Below the pieces are notes generated by a model. That model did no database searches, was not told where the DNA came from, and saw only the letters and a program-made list of their open reading frames with translations. A program made the translations under genes and the position numbers. A stretch of DNA of 64,000 nt. Origin: Antarcticibacterium sp. 1MA-6-2 (GTDB lineage: Bacteria > Bacteroidota > Bacteroidia > Flavobacteriales > Flavobacteriaceae). Below, in pieces: positions 31,312 to 41,121 of this stretch; position 1 is the first letter of the stretch, and every line of letters begins with the position of its first letter. The stretch lies in contig NZ_CP091036.1 of the NCBI RefSeq assembly GCF_021535135.1, forward strand, positions 1,612,001-1,676,000. The letters are read 5' to 3'.

Positions 31312-31884
31312 ATGTCCAGAACAGCTTCAAATATGCTTCCACTGGGAACGAAAGCTCCCGACTTTGAACTTATTGATGCAGTTACCAATAACAGATATAG
31401 CCTACAGGAACTAAAAGGCGATAAGGGAACGGTGATCATGTTTATTTGTAATCACTGCCCTTTTGTAAAACATGTGAATGAAGAAATTGTTAGAGTGGCT
31501 AATGATTACCGGGTGTTGGGCTTCGGATTTGTAGCTATAATGAGTAATGACATTGAGAGTTATCCCGATGATCATCCCGACAAAATGTGGAAAACGGCCA
31601 GAAAAAACCACTACCCTTTTCCCTACCTTTTTGATCAGACGCAGGAAGTGGCAAAAGCCTATGATGCAGCCTGCACTCCTGATTTCTATCTTTTTGATTC
31701 TGATCTTAAACTTATATATCGCGGACAACTTGACAATTCCCGACCGGGCAACGGTATTCCATGCAATGGAAGAGATCTTCGCGAAGCTCTGGACTGCGTT
31801 TTAAATAATAGAAAAGTTTATGATGACCAGAAACCGAGTATCGGCTGCAATATTAAGTGGCGGGACGCGAGGTATATGCCCTGA
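31312..31884 (+). CDS. Thioredoxin-family (AhpC/TSA-like) protein
   Basis: 190 residues with a peroxiredoxin/ResA-like thioredoxin fold: LGTKAPDFELIDAVTNNRYSL at the start and the redox motif FICNHCPFVKHVNEE (CxxC with a following Pro-Phe). Then come SNDIESYPDDHPDKM, AKAYDAACTPDFYLFD with cis-Pro after Thr, and GNGIPCNGRDLREALD. The last resembles the subgroup that takes alkyl hydroperoxides or unknown thiol substrates. No signal peptide, so cytosolic. Intact and probably monocistronic; a GA-rich repeat begins at its stop codon. Confidence 0.9.
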   Translation: MSRTASNMLPLGTKAPDFELIDAVTNNRYSLQELKGDKGTVIMFICNHCPFVKHVNEEIVRVANDYRVLGFGFVAIMSNDIESYPDDHPDKMWKTARKNHYPFPYLFDQTQEVAKAYDAACTPDFYLFDSDLKLIYRGQLDNSRPGNGIPCNGRDLREALDCVLNNRKVYDDQKPSIGCNIKWRDARYMP

Positions 31885-32130
31885 GAAAAGAGGAAAGTGG
31901 AAGGAGGAAAGAGGAAAGTGGAAAGAGGAAAGTGGAAAGAGGAAAGTGGAAAGAGGAGAGAGGAAAGAGAAGAGAGGAAAGAGAAGAGAGGAGAGAGAAG
32001 AGAGAAATTGGTGAGAAAATTCTGGTGGAGAGTGGAAAGTGGAAAGAAAATTTTAGTGAAGTCGTATTTAGATCTCAATACTCAATACTAACTTCTCAAT
32101 ACTAACTTCTCAATACTAACTACTCATTAC
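31885..32130. repeat. GAGGAAAGTGGAAAG-type repeat followed by CTCAATACTAACTT repeat
   Basis: From the stop codon of the thioredoxin-like gene, purine words (GAGGAAAG, GTGGAAAG, GAGAAGAG) repeat without strict phase to about 32050. CTCAATACTAACTT units follow to about 32130. The same purine words recur at 38935-39020, 44270-44330 and inside a glycosyltransferase gene at 53730-53800. Open frames across the tract are repeat translations, not genes. Confidence 0.85.
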
Positions 32131-32210
32131 TAACCATTATTTTTCTGAAAGTATTAACGCTCCAAACCTCAGGAATCAGTAACTTTAGTTTCATTTAAAT
32201 TTTACGAATT

Positions 32211-32876
32211 ATGAGTCTAAGATTAGGAGATAAAGCACCAAATTTTGATGCTGAAACAACCGAAGGAAAAATCAATTTTTACAATTACCTGGGAGACGGC
32301 TGGGGAATCCTATTTTCACATCCGGCAGATTATACCCCTGTGTGTACAACTGAATTAGGTGCAGCGGCAAAATATAAAGATGAATTTGCCAAACGAAATG
32401 TGAAGGTGATGGCGCTAAGCGTGGACGGCCTTCAATCCCATAAAGGCTGGATCAACGATATTAATGAGACTCAAAACACAACAGTCAATTATCCAATTAT
32501 TGCAGATGAGAGTAAGGAGATCGCAAATCTTTATGATATGATCCACCCAAATGCTAACGATACCTTGACCGTAAGATCGGTATATGTTGTTGGTCCGGAC
32601 AAAACGATAAAATTAATGATCACTTATCCAGCCAGTACAGGAAGAAATTTTGAAGAACTGCTTAGGGTAATTGATTCGTTACAACTTACTGCCCACCATA
32701 AAGTAGCTACTCCTGCCAACTGGAAAAGCGGAGACGATGTGGTAATAAGTCCGTCAATTTCCAATGAAGATGCAAAAGGGATGTTTCCAAAAGGATTTAA
32801 AGAAGTAAAACCATATTTGAGAATGACTCCACAACCGGATAGTAACAGAAGCAGCAATGGTTCAACCACCATTTAA
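32211..32876 (+). CDS. 1-Cys type peroxiredoxin (Prx6-like)
   Basis: Peroxidase that reduces hydroperoxides in the cytosol. Peroxidatic Cys in HPADYTPVCTTELG; the supporting Arg is in DTLTVRSVYVVGPD. The long C-terminal domain (ITYPASTGRNFEELLRVIDSLQ, VATPANWKSGDDVVI, KGMFPKGFKEVKPYLRMTPQP) is that of the Prx6/TSA 1-Cys class. 221 residues, intact; the tail SNRSSNGSTTI is unusual and is followed by a duplicated end fragment. Confidence 0.94.
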   Translation: MSLRLGDKAPNFDAETTEGKINFYNYLGDGWGILFSHPADYTPVCTTELGAAAKYKDEFAKRNVKVMALSVDGLQSHKGWINDINETQNTTVNYPIIADESKEIANLYDMIHPNANDTLTVRSVYVVGPDKTIKLMITYPASTGRNFEELLRVIDSLQLTAHHKVATPANWKSGDDVVISPSISNEDAKGMFPKGFKEVKPYLRMTPQPDSNRSSNGSTTI

Positions 32877-32937
32877 CAGGAATTCCGATTCAGGCGAAGA
32901 AGCAAAAAACATGTTCCCGAAGGGATTTAGAGAATAA
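32877..32937 (+). pseudogene. Partial duplicate of the peroxiredoxin 3' end
   Basis: Just after the peroxiredoxin stop, another frame reads EEAKNMFPKGFRE followed by TAA at 32935-32937. This matches the EDAKGMFPKGFKE segment inside the preceding gene. It looks like a relic of a second 3' end, left by recombination between two peroxiredoxin genes or by a local duplication. Confidence 0.6.
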
Positions 32938-32982
32938 TCTTCTCAGTTCTAAAGAATTAATTTAATTAGTATTAGAAATATA

Positions 32983-33015
32983 AAACCTCACAGGTTTTAA
33001 AAACCTGTGAGGTTT
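32983..33015. terminator. 33-base perfect palindrome, copy 3
   Basis: Same arms as at 27432 and 30199, lying between the convergent peroxiredoxin and peptidyl-prolyl isomerase genes with T-rich sequence after it. Suited to terminate transcription from both sides. Confidence 0.8.
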
Positions 33016-33058
33016 ATTTTTTTCGATTATATCCTTCACTTGAGAGTTGGGGTGGGCG

Positions 33059-33992
33059 TTATTTCACAGCTACCAGCTCCACATCAAAGATAAGAGTAGC
33101 ATTTGGAGGAATAACCCCTCCTGCACCTCTTTCTCCATATGCCAGATTAGAAGGAATGATAAATCTTGCCTGGTCTCCTACTCTTAGCATCTGAATTCCT
33201 TCATCCCAACCGGAGATCACCTGTCCTTTTCCAAGAGCAAAATCTATAGGTTCATTTCTTTTGTACGAAGAGTCAAACACGGTACCGTCACTCAACATTC
33301 CTTTATAGTGAACTGAAACAGTTTTACCTTTTTCAGCTTTGGCTCCGTCACCTTTCTGCTCAATCTTATATCTAAGTCCGCTGGAAGTCTTTTCAAATCC
33401 TTCAGACATTTTTCCCAAAAGTTCGTCCTGTTGCTTTTTTGCTGCAGCTTCTCTTTCAGCTTTGGCTCCGTTAAAAGATCTGAATTCTTCAACTGCTTTA
33501 AAATTTTCAGCTGAATCTCCCTGCCTTATTATTTCAACCTTTTCTATTCGATCTCCCTGCTTTATAGCGTCTACCACATCCTGTCCTTCCACTACATTAC
33601 CAAATACTGTATGTTTCCCATCAAGCCATGGAGTCGCGGTGTGAGTAATAAAAAACTGACTTCCGTTTGTACCGGGGCTAAGCATTTGCCATAGAAAGTT
33701 TTCCCGGAGCATCGTGTTTCAAATCAGGATGAATTTCATCTTCAAAGTTGTAACCGGGGCCTCCTGTTCCATTTCCCTTAGGATCTCCTCCCTGAATCAT
33801 AAAATCGGGGATCACACGGTGAAATTTAAGTCCGTCATAGTATGGTTTCCCCTGCGGAATAGCTTTGTTCTCAATATTACCCTCGGCCAAACCGACAAAG
33901 TTTCCAACAGTTCCCGGCGTTTTTTCGTATTCAAGTGCTACAAGAATTTCACCTTTTTCAGTATGAAATTTTGCATATAATCCGTCTTGCAT
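33059..33992 (-). CDS. Dual cyclophilin-FKBP peptidyl-prolyl isomerase (frame broken at 33677-33683)
   Basis: About 310 residues with two different isomerase folds. Residues 1-175 are a cyclophilin: [71 protein letters not shown]. Residues about 210-310 are an [41 protein letters not shown] and [31 protein letters not shown] after MANA interrupts the frame in GCTTAGC. Restoring GCCGGC gives the canonical M-A-N-A-G-P-G-T-N-G-S-Q. No signal peptide, so cytosolic folding helper. Dual-family immunophilins are known from Flavobacteria. Confidence 0.92.
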
Positions 33993-34451
33993 TTCAATGG
34001 TTTTAAGTTAATAATGCAAAGATAAACTTTTTTGGGAGTAGGAAAGTTGTTGTGGGATATCAGATTTAGGATGTTTGTTGTTCCTTTTTGGGATTTCTTG
34101 TTGCTGGTTATCGCCTTTTATCATTCTCAACCAAGTGAAGAATCTCCCCGTCCGATCCGCCAACAGAGACAGTGCCTGCTGCAACAATACTTCTCAAATT
34201 GTAATTTTCGCATTCGTGGTAGTAGCGGTTTCTTCAGAAGGAAAGCGAGGTGTATAATACATCCATATAACAGATGTCTCTCTGAGGTAAGACAGAGGTC
34301 TCGACTGCGCTCGACCTGACACAACCTTTTAAACCTGAACGAAGTGAAAAAAAAAATTGCGCTACAGACTATCCTCTCTCCACTCTCCTCTTTCCACTAT
34401 TTATTAACTAAGAACTTACAACCTATAACTGAGAACCTACAACCGAAAACC
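33993..34451. repeat. Intergenic region with degenerate palindromic repeats
   Basis: No gene. Around 34123-34160, TCATTCTCAACCAAGTGAAGAATCTC is a degenerate relative of the CATTCTGA...GAATCTC repeat that forms the array at 40449-43250. GGTCTCGACTGCGCTCGACC, within 34297-34320, is another common dispersed word. The end (34370-34450) is made of pyrimidine and AACCTACAAC simple repeats. Confidence 0.55.
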
Positions 34452-36653
34452 TTAATTCGCCACCTCACTAATAAACTTGATCCTATAGAGCCTTAATTCC
34501 TCATCATCATAGTCACCATCAAATTCATCCAGGGCATCTTCAATTTTGTCAGTTTCGGCTTCAAGGAAATATTCGTGGATCTCTTCCTGTTGATCTTCAT
34601 CCAGGATGTCATCCAGCCAGTATCCAATGTTAAGTTTGGTACCTGAGTATACAATAGCTTCCATCTCCTTTATAAATTCCCGCATTTCCATTCCTTTTGC
34701 CGAGGCAATATCGTCCAGAGGCAACTTCCTGTCAATACTTTGAATAATGTATAATTTGAGTCCGCTGTTGGCTCCGGTAGTTTTTACTACGAGGTCATCT
34801 GGCCTGATAATTTCGTTGTCCTCTACATAGCGGCCAATAAGGTCAACAAAATCCTTTCCGAATTTCTTTGCCTTTCCCTCTCCTACTCCGTGAATATTAC
34901 TAAGCTCTTCAACGGTCATAGGATATTTTAAGGCCATATCCTGAATTGAAGGATCCTGAAATACCACAAATGGCGGAACTCCCTGTTTCTTGGCCACTTT
35001 CTTCCTAAGGTCTTTCAGCATTTTGACCAGCTGCTCATCCACTTCGTTTCCGGAAGCTTTTGTCGCCGTTACTACACCTTCAGTAGAACTGTCAAAGATG
35101 TGATCTTCAGTCATCATGAATGACTGGGGATTATTTATAAATTCCTCACCCCGGGTAGTAATACGAACAACGCCATAGGTTTCAATATCCTTCCGAAGAA
35201 ATCCTGCAACAAGCACCTGCCTGATTAATGCCATCCAGTATTTGCCATCTTTGTCTTTCCCTTTTCCGAAGAGTTTATGCTCATCGGTCTTATGGGAAAG
35301 AATTAATGCATTGGATTTCCCTACCAGCGTATTGACAACATCTTTTGACTTATAAATCTGGTTAGTTTCTTTAACAGTCCTCAGGAGCAATTCAACATCT
35401 TCTTTTGCTTCGTGCTTCTTCTTTGGATTTTGCACATTATCATCCATGCTCGCGCCTTCACCTAATTTGTCGTCAAATTCCTCACCGAAGTAATGCAGCA
35501 AAAATTTTCTTCGAGAGATGGAAGTTTCGGCATATGCAACAACTTCCTGAAGCAGCGCCTGCCCTATTTCCTGTTCTGCAACAGGCTTGCCGCTCATAAA
35601 TTTCTCCAGCTTCTCAATATCTTTATAACTGTAGAACGCCAGGCAATGGCCTTCCCCGCCATCTCTCCCTGCGCGTCCTGTTTCCTGATAATAACTTTCA
35701 AGACTCTTCGGGATATCGTGGTGGATTACAAATCTAACATCCGGCTTGTCAATTCCCATTCCGAAGGCAATAGTCGCAACCACAACATCCACATCTTCCA
35801 TGATAAACATATCCTGATGCTTAACCCGGGTTTTGGCATCCAAACCAAGCGTGATAAGGAACTGCTGAAATCCCATTTACCTGAAGCGTTTGTGCCAGCT
35901 CCTCTACCCTCTTACGGCTAAGGCAATAGATAATTCCCGATTTTCCCGCATTCTGCTTTACAAACCGAATAATGTCGGCATCAACATTTTTCGTCTTCGG
36001 CCGGATCTCGTAGTATAAATTGGGCTAGGATTAAAACTTGCTTTGAAAGTATTGGCATCGGTGATCCCAAGGTTCTTCAGAATATCCTCCTGAACCTTTG
36101 GGGTAGCTGTGGCAGTAAGCCCTATAATAGGAATATTGTCTCCTATTCGTTTGATGATGTGACGTAAATTCCTGTATTCCGGCCGAAAATCATGGCCCCA
36201 CTCACTTATACAATGCGCCTCATCTACTGCCAGAAAAGAGATCTTTACGCTGCGCAGAAATTCGACGTTTTCCTCTTTTGTAAGAGATTCAGGTGCTACG
36301 TAAAGTAATTTGGTAACACCATTGGTGATATCCTCCTTTACCTGCTTAACTTCAGATTTATTAAGGCTGGAATTAAGAACATGTGCAACCCCGGTTTCCG
36401 AAGAAATTCCGCGGATGGCGTCCACCTGGTTTTTCATTAGAGCAATAAGAGGTGAGACTACTATGGCCGTGCCTTCTTCGATAAGTGCCGGAAGCTGATA
36501 ACACAGCGATTTACCACCCCCGGTAGGCATTACAACAAACGTATTATTCCCCTTTACAATACTTGTAATCACCTGTTCCTGAAGGCCTTTGAACTGGCTG
36601 AAGCCAAAGTACTTTTTAAGCTGTTGGTGTAGATCTATTTCGGTAGAACCCAT
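34452..36653 (-). CDS. recQ: ATP-dependent DNA helicase RecQ (two frame breaks)
   Basis: 3'-5' helicase for recombination and fork repair, about 732 residues. Helicase motifs: FKGLQEQVITSIV, Walker A MPTGGGKSLCYQ, AVDEAHCISEWGHDFRPEY and GLTATATPKVQ; then IAFGMGIDKPDVRFVIHHDIP and QETGRAGRDGGEGHCL. RecQ-Ct winged helix and HRDC-like regions follow. Breaks are at 36024-36031 and 35844-35850. Between them the right phase encodes PNLYYEIRPKTKNVDAD, IIYCLSRKRVEELAQTLQ and AVPYHA. Restoring RCCGGY gives S-F-N-R-P-N-L and H-A-G-L-D-A, both as expected for RecQ. Divergent from kdsD. Confidence 0.92.
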
Positions 36654-36657
36654 TCAA

Positions 36658-36683
36658 TTGTGTTACAATTTTACATACATTTG
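36658..36683 (+). promoter_or_regulatory. Candidate promoter for the kdsD-tatC operon
   Basis: TACATTTG at 36676-36683 fits the -7 consensus TAnnTTTG, with a TTG at 36658-36660 upstream. The start of kdsD is 56 bases downstream. It lies in the short divergent spacer with recQ. Confidence 0.5.
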
Positions 36684-36738
36684 CACAAAATTAAAGATAC
36701 ATAAATCTTTAGTATTCACAATTCATAAGCTTACAAAT

Positions 36739-37704
36739 TTGAAACTGGAAGAAAAAATTCTCTCTATAGCAAAAGAAACTATTTCCATCGAAGCCGAAGC
36801 AATTGCGAACTTAAAAAATCTTCTTACTCCAGAGTTTGCTGAAGCCGTACAATATATCTATAACTCGAAAGGTAGGGTAATTATTACAGGAATAGGGAAA
36901 AGCGCCATAATTGCAAGTAAAATTGTTGCTACTTTAAATTCTACAGGAACCCCTGCAGTTTTTATGCACGCGGCAGATGCAATTCACGGAGACCTTGGAA
37001 GCATTCTGGAGGATGATGTGGTTATTTGTATCTCCAAAAGCGGAAACACACCTGAAATTAAGGTATTGGTCCCGCTCATCAAAAATTTTAAAAATAAGAT
37101 CATTGCCATAACCGGAAACAAAGATTCTTTCCTGGGTCAGCAGTCTGATTTTATATTAAATGCGTATGTTGAGAAGGAAGCCTGCCCACATAACCTTGCA
37201 CCTACCACCAGCACCACTGCTCAACTGGTTTTAGGAGATGCTCTGGCTATTTGTTTACTGGACCTCCGGGGCTTTTCTACTAAGGATTTTGCAAAATATC
37301 ATCCGGGAGGAGCTTTAGGCAAGAAATTATATTTAAGGGTGAGCGACATAACTATACAAAATCAAAAGCCACAGGTTTCTCCCGATACTAATGTGAGGGA
37401 TGTTATTGTGGAGATTTCAGAAAAAATGCTTGGAGTGACTGCAGTTATTGAAAATGAAACGGTTATAGGAATTGTTACCGATGGAGATATTCGCCGGATG
37501 CTGCGGAATAATGATGAGTTTAAACATCTTACTGCTGTAGATATAATGAGCAAAAATCCTAAAACTATCCAACAGGACGCCATGGCAATTGACGCGCTTG
37601 ACAAACTTGAGGAGCATAAAATATCCCAGCTTATAGCTTTGGACAATAAACAGTATGCCGGAGTGGTTCACATTCATAATTTAATACGGGAAGGAATTTT
37701 ATAA
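36739..37704 (+). CDS. kdsD: Arabinose-5-phosphate isomerase (KdsD/KpsF family)
   Basis: Makes D-arabinose-5-phosphate for KDO of lipopolysaccharide. The TTG at 36739 (LKLEEKILSIAKE) gives 321 residues, the family length; an in-frame ATG at 36589 would run antisense through the recQ start. SIS domain about residues 40-180: GRVIITGIGKSAIIASKI, HGDLGSI, ISKSGNTPE, NLAPTTSTTAQLVLGDALA and the HPGGALGKKL block. Two CBS domains fill the C-terminus (IGIVTDGDIRRML, KISQLIALDNKQYAGVVHIHNL). Stop and the tatC start overlap as TAATG. Confidence 0.93.
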   Translation: MKLEEKILSIAKETISIEAEAIANLKNLLTPEFAEAVQYIYNSKGRVIITGIGKSAIIASKIVATLNSTGTPAVFMHAADAIHGDLGSILEDDVVICISKSGNTPEIKVLVPLIKNFKNKIIAITGNKDSFLGQQSDFILNAYVEKEACPHNLAPTTSTTAQLVLGDALAICLLDLRGFSTKDFAKYHPGGALGKKLYLRVSDITIQNQKPQVSPDTNVRDVIVEISEKMLGVTAVIENETVIGIVTDGDIRRMLRNNDEFKHLTAVDIMSKNPKTIQQDAMAIDALDKLEEHKISQLIALDNKQYAGVVHIHNLIREGIL

Positions 37705-38537
37705 TGGCACAAAAAAAATTACCCGCTCCTGATGAGATGTCGTTTTTAGATCACCTTGAAGATCTTCGCTGGCATTTAATACGGGCAACATTATCTATAG
37801 CCATAGCGGGAACTATAGCGTTTTTAGCAAAAGGATTTATTTTTGATGTTCTTCTGTTTGGTCCCAGTAAGGGAGATTTTTGGACATATGATATACTGTG
37901 CAGGATCTCCAACTTCATGGGAGTAGATGGTGGATTTTGCTTTGATGAGCTGCCATTCACTCTCCAGAGCAGGACAATGGGAGGACAATTTTCAGCCCAT
38001 ATATGGGTTTCCATAACGGCAGGATTTGTAATAGCTTTCCCTTATGTAATCTATGAATTCTGGAAATTCGTGGCTCCGGCTATGAAAGAAAATGAAAAAA
38101 ACACTTCCCGCGGATTTATTGCCATCTCTTCTATCCTTTTCTTTTTAGGGGTTTTATTTGGTTATTATGTAGTGACTCCTTTGTCCATAAATTTTTTGGG
38201 AACCTACCAGGTGAGTTCTATAGTTCTTAATGAATTTGATATAGGCAGTTACATAAGCCTCGTACGATCATCGGTAATCGCGAGCGGATTGCTTTTTGAA
38301 CTTCCCATAATTATATTTTTCCTTACAAAAGTTGGGGTTGTAACTCCTATGTTCCTAAGAAAATATAGAAAATATGCCCTAATTATTGTATTGATCCTCG
38401 CAGCAATAATTACACCTCCAGATTTGGTATCCCAAATTGTGGTAGCAATACCTATTCTAATTTTATATGAAGTAAGTATTTTAATTGCGGTCATTGTTTA
38501 TAAACGGGAAGCAAAGAAATTAAATACAAAACCATAA
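37704..38537 (+). CDS. tatC: Sec-independent protein translocase TatC
   Basis: Polytopic core of the twin-arginine translocase, 277 residues. The N-terminal cytosolic signature is MSFLDHLEDLRWHLIRA, followed by six hydrophobic helices including FVIAFPYVIYEFWKFVAPAM (with the conserved F-P-Y-x-x-x-E-x-W-x-F-x-x-P-x-x) and the C-terminal ALIIVLILAAIITPPD. Length and motifs are normal. Coupled to kdsD by a one-base overlap and followed after four bases by the AhpD-like gene. Confidence 0.96.
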   Translation: MAQKKLPAPDEMSFLDHLEDLRWHLIRATLSIAIAGTIAFLAKGFIFDVLLFGPSKGDFWTYDILCRISNFMGVDGGFCFDELPFTLQSRTMGGQFSAHIWVSITAGFVIAFPYVIYEFWKFVAPAMKENEKNTSRGFIAISSILFFLGVLFGYYVVTPLSINFLGTYQVSSIVLNEFDIGSYISLVRSSVIASGLLFELPIIIFFLTKVGVVTPMFLRKYRKYALIIVLILAAIITPPDLVSQIVVAIPILILYEVSILIAVIVYKREAKKLNTKP

Positions 38538-38541
38538 GGCT

Positions 38542-38898
38542 ATGAAAAACCAAGTAGAAGAATTCAATTCATACCGTTCCAGGATGAATGAAAAGATCCT
38601 GAGCGATAATAATAAAATTATAAAACGAATCTTTAATCTTGACACCAACGCATACGCCCCCGGAGGTGCTTTGGATGTAAAGACAAAAGAATTACTGGGC
38701 CTTGTAGCCTCCACAGTGCTACGTTGCGACGACTGTATTAAATACCACCTTGAGACATCTTATAAAGAGGGATTAACAAAGGAAGAAGTCACCGAAGCCC
38801 TCGGAATTGCAACATTGGTAGGAGGAACAATTGTGATTCCACACCTTAGGAGAGCTTATGAGTTTTGGGATGCTCTTGAGGAGCAGGGAGATTCCTAG
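38542..38898 (+). CDS. Carboxymuconolactone decarboxylase / AhpD-like protein
   Basis: 118 residues of all-helical AhpD-like fold with the redox motif CDDCIKYHLE (CxxC followed by His) and KELLGLVASTVLRCDDC, TKEEVTEALGIATLVGG. Such proteins act as alkylhydroperoxidases or related thiol enzymes; the true substrate is unknown. Last gene of kdsD-tatC, four bases after tatC. Confidence 0.9.
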   Translation: MKNQVEEFNSYRSRMNEKILSDNNKIIKRIFNLDTNAYAPGGALDVKTKELLGLVASTVLRCDDCIKYHLETSYKEGLTKEEVTEALGIATLVGGTIVIPHLRRAYEFWDALEEQGDS

Positions 38899-38929
38899 TT
38901 TTCCGGATGATCTGTTTTAGATAAATGGA

Positions 38930-39120
38930 TTTTGCTTCAAGGAGTGGAGAGAGGAAAGTGGAGAGTGAAAAGTCTGGCGTTTTATGTTAGGGAAGAGACG
39001 CAAGTGGAAAGAGGAAAGGTTAGACGTGGTTTAGTGAAATGTGAAGAGTCTGGCGCATTTAGTAGAAAGGGGAAATTCGGCACGTATTATTTTGGTGGAA
39101 ATTGGAAAGCAGGGACTTAA
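38930..39120. repeat. GA-rich GTGGAAAG/GAGGAAAG repeat
   Basis: Purine words of the same family as 31885-32050 occupy roughly 38940-39030 and trail off before 39120. Any reading frame across it is low-complexity and unlikely to be a gene. Confidence 0.7.
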
Positions 39121-39200
39121 TTTCCTGGTTAGATAAGAATTAACTGTATCTATTCTACGCTTGAAGGATAAGAAAAAACACGAACAGTGAATCTTATATT

Positions 39201-39566
39201 ATGGAGGATGTGAAATTTAATTTTGAGGATTTAAAGGTATATCAGAAGGCATTGGATTTTACAGATTTTGCTAATGAATTAACTTCCAAATTTCCGGCTA
39301 AGGAAAGGTTTGAATTAAGCTCACAATTCAATAGGGCTTCTGTTTCTATAGCGTTAAATACTGCTGAAGGATCGGGAGATACGGACTCCCAGTTTCATCG
39401 TTACCTTCAAATAGCAGAAGATTCTGCACGGGAATGTGTGACCTGCACCACTATTGCTTTCCGAAGAAAATATATTACAGATGAAGAAAACAAAAAAGCG
39501 AGAGCTATGTTGCTGGAAATTCTTAAAATGATAAGAAGCTTGCAACGCTACCTGAAGTCGAAATAA
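39201..39566 (+). CDS. Four-helix-bundle protein (23S rRNA intervening-sequence type)
   Basis: 121 residues of the S23/four-helix-bundle family: FEDLKVYQKALDFTDFANELT, FPAKERFELSSQFNRASVSIALNTAEGSG, and FHRYLQIAEDSARECVTCTTIAF. Homologues were first seen encoded in intervening sequences of 23S rRNA but also occur as free genes; their role is unknown. This copy sits alone between two purine/pyrimidine simple repeats and upstream of lptB, consistent with a mobile passenger. Confidence 0.9.
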   Translation: MEDVKFNFEDLKVYQKALDFTDFANELTSKFPAKERFELSSQFNRASVSIALNTAEGSGDTDSQFHRYLQIAEDSARECVTCTTIAFRRKYITDEENKKARAMLLEILKMIRSLQRYLKSK

Positions 39567-39696
39567 AATTTATTTTAATTTTTTTTAAGCAATTACTGTC
39601 CACTATCCACTCTCCTCTCTCCACTTTTAAATTTCCAATTTTGAATTTTAATACAGCACTTGATTTAATTCTAAAAATTTTATCTTAGCACTAACT

Positions 39697-40437
39697 ATGA
39701 AACTTTACGCAGAAAATCTAATAAAATCCTATAAAGGCCGTGAGGTGGTTAAGGGAATATCCCTGGAAGTGAACCAGGGGGAAATTGTAGGACTATTGGG
39801 ACCTAATGGTGCCGGGAAAACTACTTCTTTTTATATGATCGTTGGTCTCATAAAGCCAAATGGCGGAAAGATATATCTGGATAAGGAAGATATTACCAAA
39901 TTTCCAATGTACAAGCGTGCTCAATATGGAATTGGATATCTGGCGCAGGAAGCTTCGGTTTTCCGGAAACTGAGTATTGAAGACAACATCATGAGTGTTC
40001 TGGAACTCACAAAACTGTCCAAAAAAGAACGGATCGACAAGATGGAATCTCTTATTGAAGAATTCGGATTAGAACATATCCGGACTAATCGTGGAGACTT
40101 ACTGAGCGGGGGAGAACGTCGCCGTACAGAGATTGCACGAGCCCTGGCTACCGATCCTCATTTTATCCTTCTGGATGAACCCTTCGCAGGTGTCGACCCG
40201 GTTGCAGTAGAGGACATTCAAAGAATTGTTGCCCAACTCAAAAATAAAAACATCGGTATCCTCATTACCGACCACAACGTGCAGGAAACCCTCGCCATTA
40301 CCGACAGAACTTACCTAATGTTCGAAGGAAGCATCCTTAAACACGGAATTCCCGAGGAACTGGCAGAAGATCAAATGGTAAGAAAGGTGTACCTGGGACA
40401 GAATTTTGAGTTAAGGAAGAAGAAACTTTTTGAGTAG
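39697..40437 (+). CDS. lptB: LPS export ABC transporter ATP-binding protein LptB
   Basis: ATPase that powers lipopolysaccharide extraction from the inner membrane with LptFGC. 246 residues: Walker [22 protein letters not shown]-loop region [16 protein letters not shown], signature [17 protein letters not shown], Walker [14 protein letters not shown], and switch His in [11 protein letters not shown]. These blocks are diagnostic for LptB. Intact; directly followed by the palindromic repeat array. Confidence 0.96.
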   Translation: MKLYAENLIKSYKGREVVKGISLEVNQGEIVGLLGPNGAGKTTSFYMIVGLIKPNGGKIYLDKEDITKFPMYKRAQYGIGYLAQEASVFRKLSIEDNIMSVLELTKLSKKERIDKMESLIEEFGLEHIRTNRGDLLSGGERRRTEIARALATDPHFILLDEPFAGVDPVAVEDIQRIVAQLKNKNIGILITDHNVQETLAITDRTYLMFEGSILKHGIPEELAEDQMVRKVYLGQNFELRKKKLFE

Positions 40438-41121
40438 GGTGAAAACAACCCATTTGTCATTCTGAGGAAGCCGCTACAAGCGGGTTCTGAAAGAATCTCT
40501 TGCGGAGGATACCCGCTGTTCCTACTCCACTTCTATTGCGGGCTAAGTGATGGTCTAATCTGCAACTGTGTCTCCTTTACAGATGGGCCGTGAGATTCTT
40601 CACTGCGTTTCAGAATGACAAAAGAGGGAAACACTCGAGTTGTCATTCTGAGGAAGCCGCTACAAGCGGGTTCTGAAAGAATCTCTTGAGGAGGATACAC
40701 GCTGTTCTACTCCACTTCTATTGGGGGCTAAGTGATCGTATAATCTGCCACTGTACCTTCTTCACAAACGGGCGGTGAAATTCTTCACTTCGTTTCAGAA
40801 TGACAAAAGAGGGAAACAGTCGAGTTGTCACTCTGAGGAAGCCGCGACGAGCGGATTCTGAAAGAATCTCTTGAGGAGGACACACGCTGTTCTACTCTAC
40901 TTCTATTGGGGGCCGTTGACGTTCAAACCTGCCACTGTACCTTCTTTACAAACGGGCGGTGAGATTCTTCACTACGTTTCAGAATGACAAAAGAGGGAAA
41001 CACTCGAGTTGTCATTCTGAGGAAGCCGCTACAAGCGGGTTCTGAAAGAATCTCTTGGGAGGATTCACGCTGTTCTACTCCTCTTCTACTGGGGGCCAAT
41101 TACTATTAAACATCCAAATTC

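Noticed and set aside
31820..32105. Small charged plus-strand proteins over the purine repeat
   Set aside because: They translate the GAGGAAAG words in all three frames and overlap the 3' end of a real gene; no start site or homology supports them.
36589..36738. Longer start for KdsD
   Set aside because: The extension lies antisense to the beginning of recQ and would cross the shared promoter; TTG at 36739 gives the normal family length.
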